Source: Saccoglossus kowalevskii (lineage: Eukaryota; Hemichordata; Enteropneusta; Harrimaniidae). From it: 30,887 nt of DNA. Location of the stretch: NCBI RefSeq assembly GCF_000003605.2, contig NW_003155259.1, forward strand, positions 7,330 to 38,216. Reading direction: 5' to 3'. Every line of letters starts with the position of its first letter. Within the stretch, counting starts at the first letter, position 1. This document shows positions 1-10,945 of the stretch, piece after piece. The notes under the pieces were generated by a model. That model saw only the letters and a list, made by a program, of their open reading frames with translations. It had not been told where the DNA came from and did not search any database. Position numbers and translations under genes: made by a program.

Positions 1-517
1 CAAAGTTGACCAAGAGGCGGGACTGAACAGAAAAACAAGCGAAAGTGTCCGACAATGATGACACCGATAAAGCTGTTTACGTTTCTTTAAGAACGGTCTG
101 CCGGAACTCCACTATCTGGTCCCATCACCCAATGCAAAGCATACAACTCAGATATGACGACTTTGAATTTAAGGCCAGTTCAGGGTGGTTCTTGCGATGG
201 CAAAGAAGACACGCTATCGACACACGCAGTCTCAATCCAAGGCGAAGCTCGATCTGGGAACATTGACGCTGTCGGAACTTTTCCCGAAAAACTGAGAGAA
301 ATTATCTATGAAGGTGGTTATTTTGACGAACATGTTTATAATTGCGATGAAACTGGTTTATTTTGGAAGCTGTTACCGTCGAAGTCGCAAGCAACAGCAA
401 GCGGCCCACATAATATCAGACACAAACAAAATAATCAACGCAATGTTTACAGCAAACATAATCATGATTTTATTCGAATACTGCCTGACACATGTGATGA
501 TACATCAATTAACTAAA
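1..517 (+). pseudogene. Decayed Tigger/pogo-type (CENPB/jerky-like) transposase, 3' part
   Basis: Translated pieces in different frames match landmarks of Tigger/pogo-superfamily transposases. A GTPLSGPI piece lies near 100-140. The second helix-turn-helix region, FKASSGWFLRWQRRHAI, lies at ~165-220. The start of the DDE domain, VYNCDETGLFWKLLPSKS, lies at ~335-390. These three pieces cannot be read in one frame, so at least two frameshifts are present (about 140-165 and about 223-236). The 5' half of the element lies outside the window. The terminal repeat at 580-661 closes it on the right. No conserved protein similarity is visible after ~395, so the catalytic domain is also deleted. The copy is clearly inactive. 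The family assignment rests on recalled motifs rather than a search. Confidence 0.8.
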
Positions 518-579
518 CCGAGGGTTTATATGTGCTTTTTATATGTTTTTTCAATGCACGACCTCCCTCTTTCACGAGG

Positions 580-661
580 TCCCTCGGTAAGTCGCGGCCC
601 TCGATAAGTCGCGGTTTTTGCTTGGATCCCAACACCCGCGACTTAGCGAGGGGCCACTGTA
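580..661 (+). mobile_element. 3' terminal inverted repeat of the Tigger-like element
   Basis: The stretch ends in GCGAGGGGCCACTG followed by TA (660-661), the usual TA target site of this superfamily. The same terminal sequence, in opposite orientation, starts the element at 22740. The motif CTCGNTAAGTCGCGG occurs twice in tandem here (from ~583 and ~599). Confidence 0.75.
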
Positions 662-2535
662 TATTAATTTATTCAGTTGTTTATTTAGAGTGACGTCCGC
701 GGTCGAATGCGATTGGCTATCGATGTCAGTGCAAAGGTCACATGAATATTAAAATTAAGTGGGCGGAAGGAAAATTGTATAGGAGACAAGCTGGAGTCTC
801 GTGTGGCGATAGCGATAACACCGGGACGAATGGTCTGGGGTAACATCGTGGCCATTCCAGGATATAAACTCGTTCTTACAATTAAATAAATACAACATTA
901 TTATATTAGGCCCATTTTATATGATATTTCAATTGTATGCATGCGACGCAAAATTTAATATATTGCCAAATATTTTGATTTCAATTATTTCCATGGGATA
1001 ACAAATTTAGTATTGTTTGGCAAATTTTTAATTCATTATCAGTATCAGTGTGTTTAAATTTCCGTGAATTAACATTATGGCATTTTACGTCTGTCAACTA
1101 ACGGGAACGTGGAATCATTTATTATTAAGGACCTGACGTAGAATTGGAAATTGCTTCAAATAAACAAATGTCCAATTCGGAAACAGAATAATAGTATATT
1201 TGGTTAATGATGAAATAGTAGGGCGCCACCAGACGGTTTGGCTCAGCAAGTGCGTTGTGTTTCTCTCACGAAGTTGACGCTGATTGTACATCCCGCCATT
1301 GGATGCCGGCACATCGTGTATGTGATGTTTACAAAGGACGTGGAGATGATCCGTGGTACATCGTGACCAATAATAAAATGATTGGTTGTCCAACTGTGGG
1401 CGTGTCTTTTTTTTCTGTGCTAAACGTGCAACACCAAAGTCCCGCCACTTTGTTCATGGTTTCAATTTCACATCGACCAGACACGCCCCAAAACAGATGA
1501 CGAGATTTGACAGGATCGGCGAATGCGCATGCGTCTAAAACAGCTGGTACTAATATCGTAATATTCTAATTTCCTAATAACTTATTTTGCACTCGTACAA
1601 TGCAAAATACATATTTGATTAGGTTGGCCGCCAAGTACCATCGTACGGCACCCAATTCATATATCACCAACACCGTAGTACAGAGTTATGTTAAAGGAAA
1701 CATCAATCCAAACAACATATTGACCTCTAAAGAAAAAGCTCAACAAATGTAGGAAAATGCTATTTACATTTTTTATATCACTTTTCATTTTTTGGATATT
1801 CAACTTTTCATCAGTATTATGTCGTCAGCCATCTTGATTTTAAAGCAAAGGATTATGGGTAAAGTATGACATCATAGAATCTGTTGTCAGAAATGTAGAA
1901 CATGATTTCTAGCTCCGTGGTTTAACCACGGTTACTAACCGTGGTTTAACCCTCAGGACATGGCTAATTAGCACATCGTGCAAGGTGGGATTTTTGTTAG
2001 AAGCTTGTTATTGTTTCCGTGTCACGAGCGGCAGCAGCGAGCGCCGTCTTATTTACTGACAAAGTACAGAGTGTTGATTAAGTACTGCCTGAGTCATATC
2101 ATGGAGCTAGAAAGGGAAACATAAATAATGCACGGGCGGCAAGGTTTGAATCATTGAATCTCATTTTACCTCCATGGTTGAATCAAGAATGGCGAGAGGC
2201 ATGTAGTAATCTTCAGTGGAAAAGAAGTACAAGAGTTGTTAAACTATCATGCCATGTTATTATATATACAAACGGGTAGGTTGGTTGGCGATCCTCTCCG
2301 CTAAAGAAACAAGCAACATGTTTTCGGCTGTTGCCATGACGATCCGGCCCTGGTTTGGACGATCCAAAACAAATTGGGCATGAATTATATTCGATATGTG
2401 TTCATATCTGATGTTAATATATTAAATGCACAACGAATGTATGACTATTTTACTCACAACTTATATTTCGTCTTTTGCAGAGCATTTTCACGACTCAACG
2501 CCATATTTTACACAATGCAACAGATGTTTTTAGAG
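662..2535. other. Gene-poor stretch, no convincing gene
   Basis: No open frame here looks coding. Two short items stand out: an NRF1-like palindrome TGCGCATGCGT at 1524-1534, and the GTGG/CCAC palindrome pair at 1915-1951 listed separately. Runs of CpG-containing sequence at ~690-840 and ~1500-1540 are unusual for this AT-rich window and could be remnants of a promoter or of a mobile element. No transcript can be linked to them from sequence alone. Confidence 0.4.
1915..1951. repeat. Palindrome followed by a half copy
   Basis: CCGTGGTTTAACCACGG (1915-1931) is a perfect palindrome with one central base. After a 7-base spacer, CCGTGGTTTAACC repeats at 1939-1951. The three arms could form a small hairpin or a cluster of identical binding half-sites. 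No function is known to me. Confidence 0.7.
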
Positions 2536-3191
2536 GAAGGCGCGACATTGCACTTGATAACGTTATCCGATATTATCGTCTAAAAGTGTCTAAGTTAGAC
2601 AAGTCTCTTTAGGCAACTATTGAGGCAGTTCATTTTTCCCCGATATTATCGATAATATCGTCTAATAATGTCTAATAATGTCTAAGTTAGACAAGCCTCT
2701 TTAGGCAACAATTGGGAAAGTTCGTTTTTCCCCGATATTATCGATAATATCGTCTAATTATGTCTAAAATATCTAAGTTATACATGCCTTTTTAAGCAAC
2801 TATTGGGACAGTTCGTTTTTACTCCGATATTATCGATAATATCGTCCAATAATGTCTAAGTTAAACAGGCCTGTCTGGCCAAACTATTGGGACAGTTCGT
2901 TTTCTTCCGATATTATCGATAATATCGTCTAATAATGTCTAAAAATGTCTAAGTTATACATGCCTCTTTAAGCAACTATTGGGACAGTTCAGTTGTCTCC
3001 GATATTATCGATAATATCGTCTATTAATATCTAAGTTAGACAGGTCTGTCTGGGCAACTATTGGGACAGTTCGTTTTTCTCCGATATTATCGTCTAATAA
3101 TGTCTAAAAATGTTAAAAGTTAGATATCTCTGACAACATTTCATTAGATTTTATTAGACGATAATGATTTATATGACATTGTCGCGCCTTC
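2536..3191. mobile_element. Non-autonomous element made of palindromic ~92-bp tandem units
   Basis: Inverted 12-base ends, GAAGGCGCGACA (2536-2547) and its complement (3180-3191), enclose seven tandem units. Five units carry the perfect 20-base palindrome CGATATTATCGATAATATCG, starting at 2641, 2733, 2825, 2908 and 3000. The first (2568) and last (3082) carry only its left half. Spacings are 73, 92, 92, 83, 92 and 82 bases. The differences come from one or two copies of a decamer like TCTAATAATG and from the missing half-palindrome at 2568. Each unit also holds GTCTAAGTTAGAC (6-base arms around one base) and GCCTCTTTAGGC (4-base arms). No coding capacity and no clear target-site duplication are seen, so the superfamily is unassigned. 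Confidence 0.7.
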
Positions 3192-3801
3192 ATGGTTTTT
3201 TTTATACGCCGCCACCTGTAGGCTGACACAATGTTGTATTGGTCTATCACTAAATAAACAAATAAACTGTTTCTTTGCACGTTGTGCTTCTGGTTGTCGA
3301 GCAATACATTACAGTTCCGCTCAGGGTCCGCATTGTTGTGGTTCGTTTTAATGTGTTTCCATTTGGGAATTGCGTGAATAAATTAAGAACAGAAGTCGGA
3401 ATGTAGCAAGATGCCTCACTCGTTAAATGCTCGACTTCTTGTACTTTAGAGCTAAATTACAAACATTGATCATTCCTTCAACACCCGGTTGGGAAACGCC
3501 TTTGTTTAAGGTGTTATTCCCTCGATCGCTGGTAACAGTTTGCGTTATGCTTGTGGAGTGAAATCGATGACGTCATAGCATCTTTGGATCTTCCTAGATT
3601 TACACTGTCTTCCGGTCTGCGCATGTGAATCATTTTATACAACTTATTTCGAAATTATTTCGATTTGCGTGTGTATTTGTGTTCGTAAAAGCTTTCATAA
3701 TAAGGCACGTGTAATTTAAAAGATATGTTTATTTAATTGACATAAAAATAAATCAAGATTTCAATTTCAGACCGTTACAGCCAGCACTGTTCATTGTAGG
3801 G

Positions 3802-3813
3802 TGACGTCACGTG
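3802..3813. promoter_or_regulatory. Overlapping CRE and E-box motifs
   Basis: TGACGTCACGTG fuses a full CREB/ATF palindrome (TGACGTCA) with an E-box (CACGTG) that shares its last two bases. A second full CRE lies 234 bases upstream at 3568. The motif matches are exact, but no adjacent gene is identified, so the regulatory role is only a possibility. Confidence 0.3.
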
Positions 3814-4063
3814 TTATGGTGACGCTGTACGAAACGTTTTCACCCTATGAAAATGCGTCCATCTATCTAAAACGATCACAGTCGTCATATTGTTGTAGTT
3901 TAATATTTTAATTGTTCCCCATTATAGATTATTTTGTGTAGAAGCAGTTCAGTCGATTATTTTACCGTTAGTTTTGCCCCCCCCCATAGATACTTGTATC
4001 AGCCGACGAACCAATATGGTCGTCGAGTGTCGTTCTAAGAAAACGACTGTTCAAAGTTTGTTT

Positions 4064-4273
4064 TTAATATTGATGCCTAAAATTTTGAACAACCTGTGAT
4101 TTATATCTAAGAAATAACCGAATAAATTGGGTGTAGTCGGATTCCGATATTCTTCCCAGAAAATCACTGAATTTAGACAGCTCCCTGATTTGTTCAAGAT
4201 AGCGATTTGAACGACCGAAGTCGATGTTATAGTGAGAGTACTGGTATATGATCTTAACAAACCTCCTAAACAC
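4064..4273 (-). CDS. Short open frame of unknown origin
   Basis: The frame reads 69 codons with many charged and aromatic residues in a helical pattern (for example RYLEQIRELSKFSDFLGRI). It is open for about ten further codons upstream, to an in-frame stop near 4303, with no ATG. The composition looks more protein-like than its neighbours, so it could be a single exon or a decayed gene piece. I do not recognise the family. A second overlapping minus-strand frame (4051-4275) looks like a shadow of this one. Confidence 0.15.
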   Translation of the reverse strand: MFRRFVKIIYQYSHYNIDFGRSNRYLEQIRELSKFSDFLGRISESDYTQFIRLFLRYKSQVVQNFRHQY

Positions 4274-4556
4274 ACTCTTCCGACTTAAACTATCATTTTA
4301 TTAATATTGATGTGGAAGTTCAAAAAAGTGCCCAATGATGTTTGAATGGATGTTCTCTTAATTTTTTTTTTCGATCAAACTTAGATCGATACGTTTTTTG
4401 CGGCCCTGACAGATTGGATGGCTGCGTGGATGTCCCCGTTTCCGTAGCCTTTTTTCATGCACTCAGCAGCAACATTCTCTGGTCCCTCTTACCATATATC
4501 ATTCCAATCGATATCGAAATCGACAAAATCCTCACAGTTTTTCCACATTTCGGTAA

Positions 4557-5310
4557 ATAATAATAATAATAACTTTATTACACTACTATGCCATCAGAGG
4601 GCGCAGTATGGTAAATAAAATACAAATCATAAGAAAAAATACAGTAGCTAAACTATAAGATAAAATTAAAATTAAAAGATCATGTTAAAAGCTTAATAGG
4701 AAAAACAAATTAATGATAATTAATAATATTGTACCGTATTTCGCGTTGTGCCAAAAATCGAAACTAAGTGAATGTGATACAAGAAGGCTTCTGTTAAAAA
4801 TTATGTCATACCATATGCTAATTTTATGTTAATAGAGAAGTAGGCTTGCTGTTTAAAGAAAACAATTCACGGCTAAAAGAACGTACGTGAGTACGTAACT
4901 GATAATACCGCCTGTACTAAACTTCGACATGTCGCTTCCAAGGCATAGTTTGCAATAGAAAACGTTACAAAAAAATGAATAAAATAAAATAAAATAAAAC
5001 AAACTAAGTTAATACATTACAGAGAAAAAATATTAAGATTAAATTATTATACTATAAAAAGATGGAAAACAAAATGCGAAACTTAAACTGTGATAGAAAA
5101 TTGTCACTTTGGTTGCTGTCTTATTTCAAAACACTTCTTTAAATACCTTGCTACAGGGAGTGTTGGACCACTGTTGTTTAGCAAGGCTATGAATTGTGTC
5201 CTTGGTGGCAATTTTTTAAAGTTTTGGATTTTGGTTTTTGCCATTCCAAATAGAAATACCCCCGGAAAAAATGTTCTTTGTGTCTGCCAGTCTCAATTTT
5301 CAAGTTATGG
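4557..5310 (-). mobile_element. LINE 3' end (CR1/L2-like), minus strand
   Basis: Read on the minus strand, the piece ends in GTAATAAAG followed by (TTA)n at 4557-4580, a typical short-repeat 3' tail of CR1/L2-group LINEs. At ~5090-5290 the minus strand encodes a fragment resembling the extreme C-terminus of LINE ORF2 (FKKLPPRTQFIALLNN ... RYLKKCFEIRQQ), ending at a TGA near 5100. It is 5' truncated. A related tail lies at 13818-13935 and a similar one is nested in the MITE at 20119. Confidence 0.6.
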
Positions 5311-5619
5311 TCACTGAGGCGGAATTTAGATTTTCGCGCATCTCAATATTTTTCAGGGTAACAAGGTAGGTTTCAAAAGCTAAATTGTTTTTTTTTAATT
5401 CTCTGTATTTCTTAACTTATTTTTTTAAGTGTGGCGCTATCGTTATTCGAAATAACAGTTTTCACTTTATATTTCCATGTATATTATCAATTTGTTTCAT
5501 GTTTTTTTGTGTAACTTTATGGTCACAAAAAACGTTGGAGTTCGCGTGATCTCAGGGTAAATTAACACCTTGTCCGAGGCGCATGTACCAATCGCACTCA
5601 AGTATAGTCCATTATTATA

Positions 5620-5985
5620 TACTATTATTATACATCTGTCACCTTAACGCCATAGGTTACAGCGTGCCGTAATTTTGCGGTATTTTACGGGGTATTTTCA
5701 TCTTACCATATTAGGAAATGCGAATTCCAAATATGAATTATTACGCGCGTAAGCGTCCTCCAATAATAAAAATAAACATGGCTGCCACCAGAATTTAACC
5801 GGACTTCATACAAAAAACTTCGCTGATTCTGTTCTAAACTTTTTAGATTTCGGCATTCCCATGATGTATCTTTGGTAGGAAAAGATGTATAATAATAAGA
5901 TTATTACGAAGATACTTCAAAGTATGCACTCAGACAGTACTGTCGTGCATACTTTGAGGTATCTTCGTAATAACCTCATAGTATA
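5620..5985 (+). mobile_element. Hairpin MITE family A, copy 1
   Basis: The copy begins with TATTATTATACATCTGTC (~5624). The complement AGATGTATAATAATAA appears ~270 bases on (~5883-5898). A strong hairpin follows: ATTACGAAGATACTTCAAAG and its near-complement, closing at ~5975. Two more near-complete copies lie at 18560 (same orientation) and 24440 (reverse), and a partial one at 14885. There is no coding capacity. The superfamily is not determined. Confidence 0.75.
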
Positions 5986-7139
5986 CTAGTAGTTTATTTT
6001 ACCGTAACATAGAGTGATTTAATGTATTAAATGTAACTCGAAAATTTTCACAATATTTTGTAATGGATCAGAAAAATAAAATGCATAAAGAATCACACAC
6101 TACAATGTTGTGTCATACAAAATTGCTACAAATTGAAACATAAATTTTGGTGTTTTTACATAGCAGAGCCAGACGGTCGCCGGTGAAATGTCTGTGTATC
6201 CGATGTTATGTCTGTGTTTTGGGGGAAATTTTTGTCACTTAATTCGACAACGGTCAGGGAACCGGGGGGGGCGTTGCTGGAAAGATAGTTTCTTTTTTTG
6301 TGTGTTGTGTTTTCACACAAGTGCCACTCGGTCGGCGATGTGATGTCTGTGTCTTTATTTTTGAAAACTTGCGTCACTGAAATCGACAACAGTCAGTTTC
6401 AACAGTTGTTGAAATCAACAACATGTCGGAGAACCGGTATCGTTTGGATGATAATTGTTGACAAATGACAAGTTTACACCTTGACATTCATAACTGGCCG
6501 AGTTGTGCATTTTTTCTCCGGCCGAGTTCGGTTGTATTCGCATTTTTCTCCGACAGTGACTCAATTTTTCTGGGATAGTTCACATCGCCATGTTCACAAC
6601 AAAGCTGGTCTTATGTTATTAAATTTTGACGATCATATTAAGAAGCCTATGAAAATATGATACATCAGGGCAAAAACTGTACCAGTCAACCAAGGAATTC
6701 CACGAGTCAACTAAATTAAGACAAAATTAATACAACAGTCTCGAAATAGTACTGACGCGATATTTTGATTTTGTACACGTGTGTAGCGAATTTCGCATTG
6801 AGAGAACACTTATTACTTACTGTCATCTGATTTATTTCCACTGCTATTTAGTTTGAACTGCAACTGAATTTTATACTTTCTGTTTTATTGTTACCCGGGT
6901 CTGTTGTATAAATGTCGGTCAGACCTTTTGCGTCACTTCATGTTGAAACACCGCAGTATCTCGCGAGTTCGTGCGATTTTGCGTGACTTTGTGGACATTT
7001 TCTCATCTCCCCCAGCTGTTTATAAGCTTAAAACGCTATCGCAAAAGTAAACACGAGACACACGTTAGATCAAAAGAAATACCCGCGTTGCCAGTCTATT
7101 GTATAGTTGGTTTACTGAAACACTTAAAATTCCTCAGAA
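5986..7139. other. Gene-poor stretch with a diverged direct duplication
   Basis: Nothing here looks coding. Two related segments, 6174-6256 and 6329-6396, share CGGTCG, ATGTCTGTGT, GTCACT and TCGACAACNGTCAG in the same order, indicating an old direct duplication. The remainder (6400-7139) shows only AT-rich DNA and short poly-A/T runs. Confidence 0.4.
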
Positions 7140-7899
7140 GGAATTAAAATGGTTACACTAACTGCTAAAACACATATATAAAACATACAAATTTTACAAA
7201 AATTACTGTCTAAAGCACGACAATGATTTTAAAAAAAACCCAACAAACTACAATTACAAAAAACTATTGATATATGTAGGTAATAATATTAAAAAAAAAG
7301 ATGAAATAATAATAAAAAAATAAGAAATAAACAGTAAATCAATGAAAGATGGAAATGAGAAAAAAAAAACGTATTAAAGGAGAAAAGTATTAATGTTAAT
7401 TTGCCAGAAGACGTTGCTGTCTAAGGTTCGTGTTATTTTTGATATTTGTTTCAATTTTTATTTTATGATTGCTCAGACGGAACCTACTTAGACATTCTCG
7501 TAGTTCGGCATTCTTTATTTTGATCACATGATTTTCCAATGAGTAAATTCATTTTTGAAATGTGTGTACGTTCTGAGTTTATCCCTTCTGTTATTGTTAT
7601 TTTGGTTATCACAAGTCCTTATGTTAATTTCCCTTTTCCAGTATAATTAATATATTTTTTCAACTTCCAAACATAATTTCTTGGTTTCTATGTCATTCAG
7701 TATAGTTGTTGTTTCGATAATTTGTGGTTGGTTTATTTCAGTTAACAGTGTAGTTGAACACTGTACCATTTGCTGTTTAATTGTTTGTTCATAATTGCTG
7801 TCTCCCTTACCAATTCATTCGATGTATTCATTACTCTGTTGAAGTATTTAATTAATTGTTTTTTGATGAATACGTCGAGATTGAACCAAAACGACAAAA

Positions 7900-8140
7900 G
7901 TTTAGGTGAATTTATTCCACACTTGATTTGTATGTGCTTTCGTGACCCCAGATGTCACTTCCGTAAACTAGTATGGGCCTAATTAGTTTATCGAAAAAGG
8001 ATAGCATTGTAAGTGGATTTAAATTTGTCCTATGTTCAAGTTTTGCTTTTAGACTAAATAAAGCTTTTTGGCCTTTTAGTTTTAATGTTTTCATTGCTAA
8101 TTGTATGCCTGTCAAATATTAAGGGTAAACACATTGTTAG
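7900..8140 (-). pseudogene. LINE ORF2 C-terminal region (after the RT domain)
   Basis: The minus strand encodes LAMKTLKLKGQKALFSLKAK followed by a FFDKLIRPILVYGSDIWG block. This order is typical of the region just downstream of the reverse-transcriptase domain in many non-LTR retrotransposons. A stop ends the frame at ~7912, and the similarity fades beyond it. It belongs with the RT piece at 8950-9530. Confidence 0.75.
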
Positions 8141-8148
8141 CTATAGAT

Positions 8149-8731
8149 ATCCTCGATATCTACGTGAATTTGAACCAAAATGTTATCGGCAAGACTCAGA
8201 ATACGACTGTGACAGCCACTGAAACGCAATTGAAAGCAAATGAACACGTCAAGCAAAAAAAAAAAAAAAATTGTTCGAGTCCTGGCATAAAATGGAGGCA
8301 CATACCATTTTGATTCTTGAAGGGAATGGAAATCAGTTGATTTGAGGGTGTCACAATAAACAAGAGAGTAAATCGTTTTTATGCTACGAAAAAATGCAGA
8401 CCTTGAACGTACTTTTGGACTTTAGTACAACTTCATTTTTGTTTGATTACCTAACGTTTTTAGGTTCATTTTCTGCAAGTTACAGAGCACATACCTAAGC
8501 GGCCCTCCCTCAGCAAATAATGAAGTAAAGGCATTTTCGATGTCGAAATCGCGAAACTCATCCTTTTTACACAAACTGGGAAGTTCGAATTAATAAACAA
8601 AGTACAGGACGACGAAGATAAAATATCCAAAAATCAACACATACCAAAAATTATTCTCAAATATTCGTGGTGTATTTTTAGTCTAACCGGATCATAGTAC
8701 TCTAATTATCCAAATATATTTTAGTATAAGA
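8149..8731. other. Unassigned filler between LINE pieces
   Basis: The LINE frame on either side would need only about 150 bases to connect, yet ~580 bases separate its two pieces even after the MITE is excluded. The segment contains a 15-base A run near 8258 and no recognisable coding signal. It may be another old insertion. Confidence 0.35.
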
Positions 8732-8948
8732 TACTGTAGAATACTTTATTTTCGCTTGGAATTTATTTTCGCTAATTTCGCTGAAGGGATGATTCCGTGA
8801 AAATGAAATCCAGCGAATATCCATGTACTTTTTTCCTATATTTCACATTGAACTCATCAAAAATCAGTGAAAATAAATTCCATACAAAACGCCCAATAAG
8901 CCTTTTCAGCGAAAATTAATTTCAGCAAAAATAAAGTATTCCACAGTA
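8732..8948. mobile_element. TA-flanked MITE (Tc1/mariner-like ends)
   Basis: Ends CTGTAGAATACTTTATTTTC and its near-perfect complement (to CCACAG) are flanked on both sides by TA (8732-8733, 8947-8948). The element is 217 bases long including the TAs and has no coding capacity. TA duplication with CTGT/ACAG ends is typical of Tc1/mariner-type MITEs. It lies inside the LINE, just downstream of the RT core on the minus strand. Confidence 0.8.
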
Positions 8949-8949
8949 G

Positions 8950-9800
8950 TAATTATTTTTGTTTTCTCTGTATTAATAGTCAGCTTTCAATGTTTTGTGT
9001 AAGTGGAGAGATTATCTATTAGCTCTTTTGTAATCCATGTTTTGTTTCTGAAAGGATGACAATGTCGTCCGCAAAGAGGAGGCACCCAACTTTACTGTTT
9101 CCCAGTGTGGGTGGATTACATGTTGCAGTATCAAAAATTCCTGGTAGGTCATTAATAAACAAATTGAAAAGAGTTGGACTTAAGTTACACCCTTGTTTAA
9201 CCCCAGTATGTGATGAGAATTCAGTTGTTAATCCATCATTAACCTTGACTTTATAGTTTACTTTACTGTACATATCTTTTATAATGTTATAAATATTGCC
9301 TGTTATGCCAGATTTTAATAATTTTAAAAACATTCCTTCATGCCACACACTATCAAATGCCTTCTTAAGGTCTACCAAACAAGCATATAGTCTTTTGGGG
9401 TTTTGTTTGTTCTTATTTCCTGTAAGATCTTTTAGATTTTTGTTATGATGTAGGTACTTATTAATTATTGTTTTTAAAATGAAGAGGTTGTCTGATGTGC
9501 GAGAATCTCTCCTAAACCCAAATTGCTTTTTAGAAATAATATTATTTTTTCTAGGTATGATGTTATTCTTTGGCTAATTATACTCTTATTGTTTAGAGTA
9601 GTATTGTCTTCCGATGATGGATTTAGCAATTTATTAAAGTAATTTAACCACTCATTTGGTGTTGTTGAATTATGTATTTCATTACTGTTTCTATCATTAT
9701 CTAAATCTCGTAATAATTTCCAGAATTTAGAGAAATCTCCCTTTAAACTCTCAAGTTCATTTAGTTGCGAAACTTTAAATTCATTTCACTTTTTTTCAAT
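8950..9800 (-). pseudogene. LINE ORF2: linker and reverse transcriptase, broken
   Basis: Conserved RT blocks appear in order on the minus strand. The linker is KGDFSKFWKLLRDLD at ~9710-9750. Then come QFGFRRDSRTSDNLFILKT (~9470-9525), VDLKKAFDSVWHEGM (~9335-9378), a GVKQGCNLSPTLFNLFINDL block (~9150-9210) and the catalytic LLFADDIVILSE (~9040-9075). KLTINTEKTKII follows after a frameshift at about 9020, with an in-frame stop where a Trp is expected. The FADD catalytic pair is intact, but stops and frameshifts on both sides rule out a working protein. Confidence 0.88.
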
Positions 9801-10734
9801 GTTTTTTTATATTCCTTTTTAATACAGCAAAATCTGCCTCTAATATATGGGTCTCTTGGATATTTCTTCAGAAGAGATGAAATAATTCTGAAATCCTTTT
9901 CAAGTATCAATTTCACCATCCTTTGCCATTTGTAAAGTTGACAAGAATTTGTCTTTTTCCCTGATCATCTCCAAAAAAACACATTGGTAATAAGTTGATT
10001 CGGCACGGAAATGGTGTAGATTAACATTATCATCGGTTGAAAGGAGTTCATGAAATCCATGAATTTAACAAATTTGGAGAACATGTTTCCTGCCAGAGGA
10101 GTAATTTATTCGGTTTTACCGGTTGTAGAATGTGAACTTCGTTGTCTCTGTGCTGGTAAAAACAGTTCATCTTTATCATCATAGCTCTGCTTGTCTGGGT
10201 CACAGCGTTGTGTCTTCCCATCTTTCCGATGTATTTTGTTGTTTGCTGTGTGGTGGCGCTGCTGTGATCCACGTTCACTGTTTAATTTACGATATGGAAT
10301 CGGGAATCTCTTCGTATTTCTTGAATTGGTGTTGTTATAAACTTGAACTTTTCAATCTGAAATTCCGTTCCCGTTTTTTCGTGGGTAATCTATCGTGTCT
10401 AATCTTCGTATCTCCTCTTTGATGGCACAAACCAATTTAGCAGTACCTCTGGGGTTGATATGAATTCCATCACGAGCATAGAATTCTTGTGTTGTCGATA
10501 GGTGGTTGTGTTTTATAACATATCCGTCGCGACGAGTTGCTTCTTTCGATAGTAGCTCATTAAATTCTCTATCCTGTTATTTATCATTTTGTTGTTGTCA
10601 TGTCGTTTGATTACTTCAGACACCATTACCAGTGTGTTTGGCAACTGCTTTCGTGTTATGTTGACAAGTTCAATAGCTCTGTCCAGGCATTCTGTTGGGA
10701 TCACATCATTCAAATAGTTAGTTCCGAGGTGGTA

Positions 10735-10945
10735 TACTGTAGAGGGGTTAATTATTCACTGGGTTTTAATTTGGCTTATTTTGCTGACAGAAAAATGCGC
10801 TAAATTAATACCCAGTGAATATGTAAAATTTAGCATAGAACACATTGTCTAAATGATAAAACCGTGAATTTAAAACCCACTGAATATGTCTGAAATGGTA
10901 AATCAGTGAAATTTAAACCCAAGGAAAATTAGTCATTTTACAGTA
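10735..10945 (+). mobile_element. TA-flanked MITE family B, copy 1
   Basis: The 211-base element runs from TACTGTAGAGGGGTTAATTA to ATTAGTCATTTTACAGTA. It contains internal inverted copies of a TTCACTGGGTTTTAAT motif. A second copy of exactly the same length lies at 21578-21788 in intron 8 of the P450 gene. It is inserted inside the SGNH-like part of LINE ORF1, so it is younger than that LINE copy. Terminal TA dinucleotides and CTGTA/TACAG ends suggest Tc1/mariner-type mobilisation. Confidence 0.85.

Larger units (their letters stand above)
3192..4556. other. Gene-poor stretch with two CRE palindromes
   Basis: No gene is recognised. TGACGTCA occurs at 3568-3575 and again at 3802-3809, and a C9 run lies near 3978. 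A minus-strand open frame at 4064-4273 is described separately. Positions 4280-4556 are AT-rich with no recognisable coding or repeat signal. Confidence 0.4.

Noticed and set aside
1115-1500. Overlapping open frames on both strands at 1115-1393 and 1255-1500
   Set aside because: There is no recognisable domain, no splice signals and no protein-like pattern. Length alone is within chance.
2536-3191. CRISPR-like array of spaced repeats
   Set aside because: The spacers are themselves repeated, the host is an animal, and the units are palindromic tandem copies.
8260-8295. Possible tRNA or SINE B-box (TTGTTCGAGTCC)
   Set aside because: There is no matching A-box or cloverleaf in the flanks, which are a poly-A run and unrelated sequence.
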